Shown here one piece after another: positions 1 through 6,021 of a DNA stretch of 7,022 nucleotides. The position numbers were made by a program, and so were the translations under genes. Each line of letters opens with the position of its first letter. The stretch's first letter is position 1. Below the pieces are notes generated by a model. It did no database searches. It had not been told where the DNA came from and saw only the letters and a program-made list of their open reading frames with translations. The stretch is from JBFHNV01 sp965365655 (GTDB lineage Bacteria; Pseudomonadota; Gammaproteobacteria; HK1): the NCBI GenBank assembly GCA_965365655.1, contig CBDUCN010000279.1, positions 1 to 7,022 of the forward strand. The letters run 5' to 3'.

Positions 1-3
1 CGC

Positions 4-1353
4 TCAGCCGCGCGCCTTCACGCCCGGCAGATCGTTGAGCATCGCCGCCACCGCCTTCGACGCGATCACCTCGCCGCTGTTCGCGTACGCCTCGTGGTTG
101 CGCTCGATGTCCTTCACCCGGTACTGGTAGTTCACCATGATGCCGGCGGACTGCGCGACGCCGTGTTCGGAGCGATCCGCGAGCCAGTTGATGCGCTCGA
201 GCCGCGCGCCGTTGCCGAGGTGGAAACGCGCGACCGGGTCCACGGGCCGGTCGGACCCCGTCTTCGCGCGCACGAGGTAGTACGCCGCCAGCGACTCGAG
301 CAGCGCCGACATCGTGTCGCAGCGCTTCGGATCGTCCGGCCAGCCCGCGTCGTCCAGGGTCGCGAGCGTGCGCCGCGCGCCGTCGCCGATGAAGTCCAGG
401 CCGCCGCCGCTCAGCGCGCCGTCCAGCCAGCGCCTGAAGCCCGGCACCGGGGACAGCGTCACGAAGGTGGACAGGTTGCGCAGGTCGCGCGACAGGTCCT
501 CGACCACCTGCTTGATCAGGAAGTTCCCGAACGAGATGCCGCGCAGTCCCTTCTGGCAGTTCGAGATGGAGTAGAACACCGCGGTGGTCGCGTCGTCGGG
601 CGCCACGTGCTCGCGCTCCTCGGCCAGCACCGGGCCGATCGCGCCGGGGATCTCCTTCGTGAGCGCGACCTCCACGAAGATGATCGGCTCGTCGACCAGC
701 GCCGGGTGGAAGAACGCGTAGCAGCGCCGGTCCAGCGGCTCGATGCGGCTGCGCAGGTCGTCCCAGTCGCGGATGCGGTGCACGGCCTCGTAGCGGATCA
801 CCTTCTCCAGGATCACCGCGGGCGTCGACCAGTCGATGCGCGCCATGCTCAGGAAGCCGCGGTTGAACCACGACGCGAGCAAATGGTGGAAGTCGTGGTC
901 CAGCACCGCGAGCTGCGGCTCGTCGCGAAGCCGCGCGAGCACCTCGGCGCGCATCGCGACCAGCCCGGCGGTGCCGCCGGGCGCGAGGTTCAGCCGGCGG
1001 ATCAGCTCCTGGCGCCGCGGCTCGGCCGCGTCGTGCAGCTCCGCGGCGGTGCGGTCGCCGGGGTCTTCGCGCCACGCGGCAACGGCGCGCTCGAGGCGCT
1101 CGCGATCGGCGCCGAAGCGCGCGATCAGCTCGCCGAAGAAGCGCGACCGCCCGGCGGCGTCCAGCGCCTGGAACTCCTCGAGCAGCGCGCGCGCGATCGC
1201 GACCCCGGAGGCCTCGCCGCGCTCCGACAGCAGCGCCTCCGCGAGCGCGACCGCGGACTCCCCCGTCCCGCGCTCGCCCGCGTCCAGCTTGATCAGGTGG
1301 CGGCCGCGATCGGCGATCGTCGCCAGCAGCTCGCTCAGAAAACGCGTCTTGAT
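4..1353 (-). CDS. mcd: Malonyl-CoA decarboxylase, full length, apparent ATC start
   Basis: Predicted cytoplasmic enzyme converting malonyl-CoA to acetyl-CoA and CO2. Read from an ATC codon at 1353-1351 it is 449 residues, a normal length for bacterial members of the family. Residues 1 to about 133 form the helical N-terminal domain, including LLSERGEASGVA and the conserved RRQELIRRLNLAPGG. The rest is the acetyltransferase-like catalytic domain, with QKGLRGISFGNFLIK (about 267-281), TLSPVPGFRRWL holding the likely catalytic Ser (about 301), and FHLGNGARLERINW holding the likely catalytic His (about 378). These catalytic roles follow the human enzyme. No ATG, GTG or TTG occurs in frame between the upstream in-frame stop (1495-1497) and Met134 (952-954). 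That Met would delete the whole N-terminal domain. A perfect AGGAGGT lies just before the ATC, which decides the start. The gene follows hyuB after 106 nt and ends in TGA at the window edge. The family call is very secure; the start codon is unusual. Confidence 0.95.
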   Translation of the reverse strand: MKTRFLSELLATIADRGRHLIKLDAGERGTGESAVALAEALLSERGEASGVAIARALLEEFQALDAAGRSRFFGELIARFGADRERLERAVAAWREDPGDRTAAELHDAAEPRRQELIRRLNLAPGGTAGLVAMRAEVLARLRDEPQLAVLDHDFHHLLASWFNRGFLSMARIDWSTPAVILEKVIRYEAVHRIRDWDDLRSRIEPLDRRCYAFFHPALVDEPIIFVEVALTKEIPGAIGPVLAEEREHVAPDDATTAVFYSISNCQKGLRGISFGNFLIKQVVEDLSRDLRNLSTFVTLSPVPGFRRWLDGALSGGGLDFIGDGARRTLATLDDAGWPDDPKRCDTMSALLESLAAYYLVRAKTGSDRPVDPVARFHLGNGARLERINWLADRSEHGVAQSAGIMVNYQYRVKDIERNHEAYANSGEVIASKAVAAMLNDLPGVKARG

Positions 1354-1360
1354 GGTCGTG

Positions 1361-1367
1361 ACCTCCT
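1361..1367 (-). promoter_or_regulatory. Shine-Dalgarno sequence AGGAGGT of mcd
   Basis: The minus strand reads AGGAGGT, a full match to the anti-Shine-Dalgarno sequence. Eight nucleotides separate GGAGG from the ATC codon at 1353-1351. This is the strongest ribosome binding site among the minus-strand genes and is the main evidence that mcd begins at that ATC rather than at the internal ATG at 954. Confidence 0.85.
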
Positions 1368-1459
1368 GCCCGGCGCCCGCACGGTAGCAGCCCGTCGCGG
1401 CGCAATCATGAGCCCGGCCGCATCGCGCTCGCGCGCCGACGCGGCGTATGCCCGTATCT

Positions 1460-3517
1460 TCAACGCAGCGCCGGGCGGTGCAGCCGACGCAGGGTCAGCC
1501 GCTCGCCGGGGACCGTGCGCAGCACCCGGCACCCGCTCGCGTCCAGCGCCACCGTGCCGGGCCCGGCCCCGGCATCCAGCCGCGCCCACGCGCGCAGCGG
1601 CGCGCCGCCCGCCGCGAGCAGCTCCAGCATGTCGTCCTCCGCGATCCCGCACGCGGCGGCGTCGTCCGGGTGCAGCCGCGCGACGCGCTTGCGCCCGCGG
1701 CCCACCGCGTCGAACGCCCGCTCCGCGTCGCCGTCGACGACGGCCAGGGTGCGGCGCGCGGCGCGCTGCCGCGCGCGTTCGCGCGCAGTGGCCGCGGCGT
1801 CCACCGCGTCGCCGTCGACGACGACGCCGTACATCGCGCGCGCCGCGTCCGGCGACACGTAGCCTTCCAGCACGTCGTCCAGCACCCGTGCCGGATCGCG
1901 CTCCAGCGGATCGCCGTAGCCGCCGCCGCCTGCGCTCTGCAGCACGACGGCGTCGCCTGCGCTCATCGCGTGCCCGCCGACCTTGCCCGGCGTCGGGAAC
2001 GGTGTGAGCGAGCCGTCGCGCGCGGCGTAGCTCGCGACCGGCGCGCCGCTCTCGCCGCCCAGCACGCCGAACGGCGGCACCACCGCGCCGTCGGACAGCA
2101 GCGAGTAGCGCGCGCTGCCGCGCGTGAGGCGCAGCAGCCGCCGCATGCCGAGCCCGCCGCGGGTGCGCCCGGGGCCGCCCGAGTCGGTGGCCTGGCGGCT
2201 CCACTCCACGCGCAGCGGGAAGCGCGTCTCCAGCACCTCGGTGGACTGCACGGTGGACAGGTCGCCCCAGTCCACGGCCGCCATCGCGCTCGGCCCGTCC
2301 GCCTCCAGGAACGCGCCGTTGCCGCCCGACGACCACTCGTAGTGCACGAACTCCCTGCCGCTGGCCGGATCGATGCCGCCGATCAGGTTGTGGAAGGAGG
2401 TGCGGTGGATGTCCGCCGACGACAGCTCCGGGCAGGCCTGCGACAGCGCGCCCAGCATGGTCGCGATCACGCGCTTGCGGATCTCGCCGTGAGAACCGGC
2501 CGGCGCCGGGTGCGTGACGTTGACGATGGTGCCCGGCGGCGCGATCACCGTCACCGGGCGGAACGAGCCCTGGTTCAGCGCCTGCGTCGGATCGAACACC
2601 GACTTCAGCGTGATGAACACCGACGCCGCGGTGACCGCGAGGCTGGAGTTCACCGGCGCCGGCGCCTGCTCGGCGGCGCCGGTGAAGTCCGCGGTCAGCG
2701 TGTCGCCGCGCACCGTCAGGGTCAGCGGCAGCAGCAGCGGCTCCAGGCGATGGTCCGGCGGCGGGCCGAAGGTCTCCAGGTAGTCCTCGTAGTGGTACTC
2801 GCCGTCCGGCAGCTTCGCGATCTGCGCGCGCATGCGGGCCTCCGAGCGGTCGAGGTTGCGGCGCACGCCGGCGAGCAGGGTCCCGGCGCCATAGCGCGCG
2901 AGCAGCTCGCGCACCCGGCGCTCGGCGGTGCGGCACGCCGCGAGCCCCGAGTCGAAGTCGCCCAGGCGCTCGTCCGGCACGCGCATGTTCGCGAGCAGGA
3001 TCGTCATCGCGGCGTCGTTGCGCCGCCCGCCCTCGACGATCTTGATCGGCGGGATGCGGATCCCCTCCTGGTAGATCTCCGTCGCCGAGCCGGACATGGA
3101 GCCCGGCACCGCGCCGCCGACGTCGGCCCAGTGCTCGCGCACCGCGGCGAAGAACACCCGCTCGCCCTCGTGGAACACCGGGTAGATCAGCGTCACGTCG
3201 TTGAGGTGCGTGCCGCCCATGTACGCGTCGTTGGTGAGGATCAGGTCGCCGGGCGCGAGATCCGCGCCCAGGCGCTCGAGCGCCCCTTCCACCGTCCACG
3301 GCATCGGCACCACGTGGGAGCCGATGTCCTCGGACTGCGCGACCACCTGGCCTTGCGGGTCGAACAGGCCGCACGAGAAGTCCCGCGCCTCGTAGATCGC
3401 CACCGAGCGCGCGGTGCGGAACACCGTCGCGCGCATCTCGCGCACCACCGAGATCAGCCCCTCGGTCACGACCTCCAGGGTGATCGGATCGATCGCGCCG
3501 GGATCGACGGCGCTCAC
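1460..3517 (-). CDS. hyuB: Hydantoinase B / oxoprolinase family subunit with C-terminal extension
   Basis: Beta-type subunit of the hydantoinase/oxoprolinase/acetone carboxylase superfamily. It works with HyuA, which activates the substrate with ATP, to open a cyclic amide or imide or to carboxylate a ketone; the substrate cannot be read from sequence. It is 685 residues from a GTG start whose last two bases belong to the hyuA TGA stop (GTGA overlap), with GAGG 9 nt upstream inside hyuA. Family signatures in order: DPITLEVVTEGL (10-21), NDAYMGGTHLNDVTL (96-110), REHWADVGGAVPGSM (127-141), EGIRIPP (151-157), HNLIGGIDP (376-384), SGGPGRTRGGLG (446-457) and GGGGYGDPLERDP (530-542). The usual family core ends near residue 590 (family members are often 520-590 residues). 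The remainder (about 608-680) looks like an extra small beta-barrel domain, described in the findings. Whether the enzyme is a hydantoinase, 5-oxoprolinase-like or a carboxylase is open; the family call is secure. Confidence 0.93.
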   Translation of the reverse strand: MSAVDPGAIDPITLEVVTEGLISVVREMRATVFRTARSVAIYEARDFSCGLFDPQGQVVAQSEDIGSHVVPMPWTVEGALERLGADLAPGDLILTNDAYMGGTHLNDVTLIYPVFHEGERVFFAAVREHWADVGGAVPGSMSGSATEIYQEGIRIPPIKIVEGGRRNDAAMTILLANMRVPDERLGDFDSGLAACRTAERRVRELLARYGAGTLLAGVRRNLDRSEARMRAQIAKLPDGEYHYEDYLETFGPPPDHRLEPLLLPLTLTVRGDTLTADFTGAAEQAPAPVNSSLAVTAASVFITLKSVFDPTQALNQGSFRPVTVIAPPGTIVNVTHPAPAGSHGEIRKRVIATMLGALSQACPELSSADIHRTSFHNLIGGIDPASGREFVHYEWSSGGNGAFLEADGPSAMAAVDWGDLSTVQSTEVLETRFPLRVEWSRQATDSGGPGRTRGGLGMRRLLRLTRGSARYSLLSDGAVVPPFGVLGGESGAPVASYAARDGSLTPFPTPGKVGGHAMSAGDAVVLQSAGGGGYGDPLERDPARVLDDVLEGYVSPDAARAMYGVVVDGDAVDAAATARERARQRAARRTLAVVDGDAERAFDAVGRGRKRVARLHPDDAAACGIAEDDMLELLAAGGAPLRAWARLDAGAGPGTVALDASGCRVLRTVPGERLTLRRLHRPALR

Positions 3518-5637
3518 GGCGCGTCGCCTCGCGTGACGAGCAGCGCGCCGCGGACGTGACACTCGACGCGGAACCCGGGCGGCACCAGCGTCGCGGCGCC
3601 GTCCTCCTCGATCAGCGCCGGCCCGTCGAGCGCAGGTCCCGGGCGCAGCTCCGCCCGGCGGTACACGGGCGTCGGCCGCGGCCCGGCGTCGAAGACCACG
3701 TCGCGCGTCGCGAACGGCCGCGGCGGCGCGTCGCCCGGCTCGAGCGGCGCGAGCTGCGGCTTGTCCGTCAGCCCGTACGCGGAGACGCGGAACGCCACCG
3801 CCTCCACCGGCCCGTCGCCGGCGTGCGTGTAGCGCTCCTCGTACAGCGCGTGGAAGGCCGAGACCAGGTCGTCGAGGTCGCGCGCGCCGTCGGGCAGCGG
3901 CGTGGTCAGCTCGAAGGCCTGGCCCGCGTAGCGCATGTCCACCTGCGCCTCCACGCGCACCCGCTCGCCGCGGAAGCCCTCCGCCTCGAGCTCCGCGAGC
4001 GCCGCGTCGCGCAGCGGCGCGAGCGCGGCGTGCACGTCGTCGAGGGTCGCACCGGCGAGCGGCAGCAGCCGCGTGACGCCCAGGTCCCGGCGCCGGTCCG
4101 CGACCAGCAGCCCGAGCGCCGAGAACACGCCGGACAGCGGCGGCACCACCACCGTGCGCATGCCCAGCTCGGCCGCGATCAGCGCCGCGTGCAGCGGGCC
4201 CGCGCCGCCGTACGCGAGCAGCGCGAAGTCTCGCGGATCGAGGCCGCGCATCACCGAGATCTCCTTGATCGCGCCGGTCATGCGCGCGACCGCGAGGCGC
4301 ACGATGCCGAGCGCGGTCTCGCGCACATCCAGCCCCAGCGGCTGCGCGAGCGAGGCCACCGCGGCGTGCGCGGCGTCCACGTCCACCGCGATGCCGCCGC
4401 CCAGCGCGTCCTCGGGGCGGAAGCGCCCGAGCACGACGTTCGCGTCGGTGACCGTGGGCTCGACGCCGCCGCGCCCGTAGCACGCGGGCCCGGGCACCGC
4501 GCCCGCGGAGCGCGGGCCCACGTTCAGGAAGCCGCCCTCGCCCAGCCACGCGACGGAGCCGCCGCCGGCGCCCACGGTGTTGATCTCCATCTGCGGCACG
4601 CGGTTCGGCAGCCCCGCGACGCGTCCCTCGCCGGCGAGCCCGTAGCGCCCGCCGCGCACGATGGCCGCGTCGGTGCTGGTGCCGCCCATGTCGTACGTGA
4701 TCACGTCCTCGAGGCCCAGCGCGGCGGCGCTCGCGACCGCGCCGATCACGCCGCCCGCGGGCCCCGAGAGCATGGAGTTCACCGGCAGCCGCGCCATCTG
4801 GCGGAAGGTCCAGGAGCCGCCGCTGGACGTCATCACCTCCGGCGCGCACGCGAGGCGGCGCGACGCGAGCTGATCCTCGAGCGCGCCGAGATAGGCCGCC
4901 ATGCGCGGGCGCACGTACGCGTTCAGCGCGGTGGTCGCGAAGCGTTCGTACTCGCGGTGCTCGGGCAGCACCTCGGACGAGGTGCTCACCGGCACGCCGG
5001 GCAGCACCTCGGCGGCGATGGCCGCCGCGCGCTGCTCGTGGGCCGGGTTCGCCCACGCGTGCAGGAAGCACACCGCGAGCGACTCCACCCCCATCGCGCG
5101 CAGCCGCTCGCAGGCGTCGCGCACCGCCGCCTCGTCCAGCGGCTGCAGCACCTCGCCGCGCGCCCCGGTGCGCTCGGCCACCTCCAGGATGCGCGAGCGG
5201 CGCACCAGGCCCTCGGGGCGCGTGGCCTTGATGTCGTAGAGGCGCTCGCGGTGGCCGCGCCCGACCACCAGCACGTCGCGAAAGCCCGCGGTCGTGATCA
5301 CCCCGAGGCGCGCGCCGGCGCGCTCGATGGCGGTGTTGGTCGCGACGGTCGCGCCGTGGCGCAGCCGCGTGACGCCGGCGAGGTCGCCGCACACCGCGGC
5401 CAGCGCGTCGAGCACGCCGCGCGACGGATCGTCGGGCGTCGAAGGCCGCTTGCCGCAGACCAGCGCGCCGCTCGCGGGATCGTGCACCACGACGTCGGTG
5501 AACGTGCCGCCCACGTCGACGCCCACCCAGCTCACGGGCGGGGCCGCCGCGCGCTCGCCGTCGGGGGTGACTGGCTCATCGTGCTCGCACCTGGCGGGGG
5601 ACGCGGTGGAATCTAACAGGTCGTCGGGATTCGACAT
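3514..5637 (-). CDS. hyuA: Hydantoinase A / oxoprolinase family ATP-binding subunit
   Basis: ATP-dependent alpha-type subunit of the hydantoinase/oxoprolinase superfamily, predicted cytoplasmic and acting with the adjacent HyuB. It has the ASKHA fold: the N-terminal phosphate loop GVDVGGTFTD (39-48), RHGATVATNTAIER (93-106), an internal SGPAGG (291-296), the second phosphate motif YDMGGTSTD (315-323), GPACYGRGG (383-391), the adenosine-type motif AYGGAGPLHA (475-484), MRYAGQ (568-573) and the C-terminal EEDGAATLVPPG (677-688). With the ATG at 5637-5635 it is 707 residues, close to the usual 680-700. Only a weak GGGA precedes this ATG. The frame stays open to a TTG at 5709 (731 residues, no Shine-Dalgarno), and a GTG at 5535 would begin right at VSWVGVDVGG. 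The first 34 residues are not conserved family sequence, so the true start could be downstream. The end overlaps hyuB by 4 nt, suggesting translational coupling. No clear promoter was identified upstream. Confidence 0.93.
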   Translation of the reverse strand: MSNPDDLLDSTASPARCEHDEPVTPDGERAAAPPVSWVGVDVGGTFTDVVVHDPASGALVCGKRPSTPDDPSRGVLDALAAVCGDLAGVTRLRHGATVATNTAIERAGARLGVITTAGFRDVLVVGRGHRERLYDIKATRPEGLVRRSRILEVAERTGARGEVLQPLDEAAVRDACERLRAMGVESLAVCFLHAWANPAHEQRAAAIAAEVLPGVPVSTSSEVLPEHREYERFATTALNAYVRPRMAAYLGALEDQLASRRLACAPEVMTSSGGSWTFRQMARLPVNSMLSGPAGGVIGAVASAAALGLEDVITYDMGGTSTDAAIVRGGRYGLAGEGRVAGLPNRVPQMEINTVGAGGGSVAWLGEGGFLNVGPRSAGAVPGPACYGRGGVEPTVTDANVVLGRFRPEDALGGGIAVDVDAAHAAVASLAQPLGLDVRETALGIVRLAVARMTGAIKEISVMRGLDPRDFALLAYGGAGPLHAALIAAELGMRTVVVPPLSGVFSALGLLVADRRRDLGVTRLLPLAGATLDDVHAALAPLRDAALAELEAEGFRGERVRVEAQVDMRYAGQAFELTTPLPDGARDLDDLVSAFHALYEERYTHAGDGPVEAVAFRVSAYGLTDKPQLAPLEPGDAPPRPFATRDVVFDAGPRPTPVYRRAELRPGPALDGPALIEEDGAATLVPPGFRVECHVRGALLVTRGDAP
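3527..3530 (-). promoter_or_regulatory. Weak Shine-Dalgarno (GAGG) of hyuB
   Basis: Minus-strand GAGG inside the last codons of hyuA, 9 nt before the GTG at 3517. It supports the GTG as the hyuB start, although coupling from hyuA termination may contribute more than this short motif. Confidence 0.45.
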
Positions 5638-5699
5638 CGTGTCGGATCCCGACCCGCTTGCAGGCCGGCTCCATCGCCTGGGCGGTCTCCCGCTCGCTC

Positions 5700-5731
5700 C
5701 ATGAATCAATCACTTGCGTGACCCGTTCATG
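5700..5731. repeat. 32-bp two-level dyad, possible operator upstream of hyuA
   Basis: The outer arms CATGAA (5700-5705) and TTCATG (5726-5731) and the inner arms TCAC (5710-5713) and GTGA (5718-5721) share one centre of symmetry, between 5715 and 5716. Ten of 16 half-site positions pair. It lies in the AT-richest part of an otherwise extremely GC-rich spacer, 63 bp upstream of the preferred hyuA ATG. This fits the binding site of a dimeric regulator acting on the hyuA operon, but function is inferred from symmetry and position only. Confidence 0.4.
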
Positions 5732-5751
5732 CCGGCACGGCCGTGTGCCGG
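5732..5751. repeat. Inverted repeat CCGGCAC-N6-GTGCCGG
   Basis: Perfect 7-bp arms (5732-5738 and 5745-5751) flank a 6-nt spacer, directly abutting the 32-bp dyad. It could be a second operator half-pair or a small hairpin. There is no T-tract, so it is not a typical intrinsic terminator. In such GC-rich DNA a chance occurrence is possible. Confidence 0.3.
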
Positions 5752-5900
5752 ACGCGGCCCCGCGTTCCGGGGCCCGTCGCGGCGGCCGCACGCCGCGCCC
5801 CGCGCCGGTGCGGCACCGCCGCACGCCCCGGGACGGCCGGACCCGGGCCCCGGCGGACGCCGGACACGGCGCGTGCACCCCGTCGTGGCGCGCAGCGCAC

Positions 5901-5920
5901 GGTCCCGGTGCACGGGGACC
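5901..5920. repeat. 20-bp near-perfect palindrome next to the TAXI promoter
   Basis: The sequence is GGTCCC-G-GTGCAC-G-GGGACC. Nine of ten half-site positions pair about a centre between 5910 and 5911; only 5907/5914 fail. It ends 4 bp before the TTGACA -35 box, a position suited to a repressor or activator that controls the transporter gene. The regulator is unknown and not encoded in the window. Confidence 0.45.
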
Positions 5921-5924
5921 CGCG

Positions 5925-5954
5925 TTGACATCCGGCGCCGGGCCCCAATAGCTT
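5925..5954 (+). promoter_or_regulatory. Predicted sigma-70 promoter of the TAXI gene
   Basis: A consensus -35 hexamer TTGACA (5925-5930) is followed after 18 bp by TAGCTT (5949-5954), which keeps the key T, A and final T of the -10 element; a poorer 16-bp alternative, AATAGC, overlaps it. Transcription would begin near 5961, leaving a leader of about 60 nt before the ATG at 6022. Perfect TTGACA is notable in such GC-rich DNA. Confidence 0.55.
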
Positions 5955-6010
5955 TAAGGGTTTGCCGCGCGCGTGCAGCCCGCGCCGGCCACCGGCTTCC
6001 AAGCAGACCG

Positions 6011-6016
6011 AGGAGG
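6011..6016 (+). promoter_or_regulatory. Shine-Dalgarno AGGAGG of the TAXI gene
   Basis: AGGAGG lies 5 nt before the ATG at 6022 and 11 nt before a second in-frame ATG at 6028. Either start gives the same signal peptide apart from two residues; the first has the more usual spacing. Confidence 0.8.
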
Positions 6017-6021
6017 AGACG

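Larger units (their letters stand above)
5638..6021. other. Divergent intergenic regulatory region between hyuA and the TAXI gene
   Basis: This 384-bp spacer has no convincing coding frame. It is very GC-rich except for an AT-richer patch around 5700-5730 and another around 5945-5963. It holds several inverted repeats (5700-5731, 5732-5751, 5806-5818, 5901-5920), a likely plus-strand promoter (5925-5954) and a ribosome binding site (6011-6016). The arrangement suggests that transporter and catabolic genes share a control region. No regulator gene is present in the window, and I could not identify a hyuA promoter with confidence. Confidence 0.7.

Noticed and set aside
1335..1409. A 24-codon minus-strand reading frame from ATG at 1409 that ends just inside mcd, as a leader peptide or a sign of a frameshift in mcd
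   Set aside because: It has no ribosome binding site and an Arg-rich composition. Mcd homology begins after the AGGAGGT in another frame, so no frameshift is needed. Coupling to the ATC start is possible but unsupported.
1354..1459. A terminator or separate promoter between hyuB and mcd
   Set aside because: I found no stable hairpin followed by T residues and no convincing -35/-10 pair, so the genes are treated as one probable operon.
1460..5392. A single 1310-codon minus-strand frame that could suggest a giant fused protein ending in HyuB
   Set aside because: Its first 625 codons overlap hyuA in a different frame and are low-complexity Arg/Ala/Gly sequence. HyuB homology starts right at the GTG at 3517, so this is an accidental open extension.
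94..5616. Very long open frames on the plus strand (94-2007, 1448-3559, 3556-5616) opposite the hyu and mcd genes
   Set aside because: They are antisense shadows created by high GC and biased codon positions. Their translations are Arg/Ala/His-rich with no recognisable domain, while the minus strand shows full-length conserved proteins.
5751..5900. GC-rich potential stem-loops as an intrinsic terminator or structured RNA
   Set aside because: There is no T-tract and no consistent stem beyond what GC-rich sequence gives by chance; genes diverge from here, so no terminator is expected.
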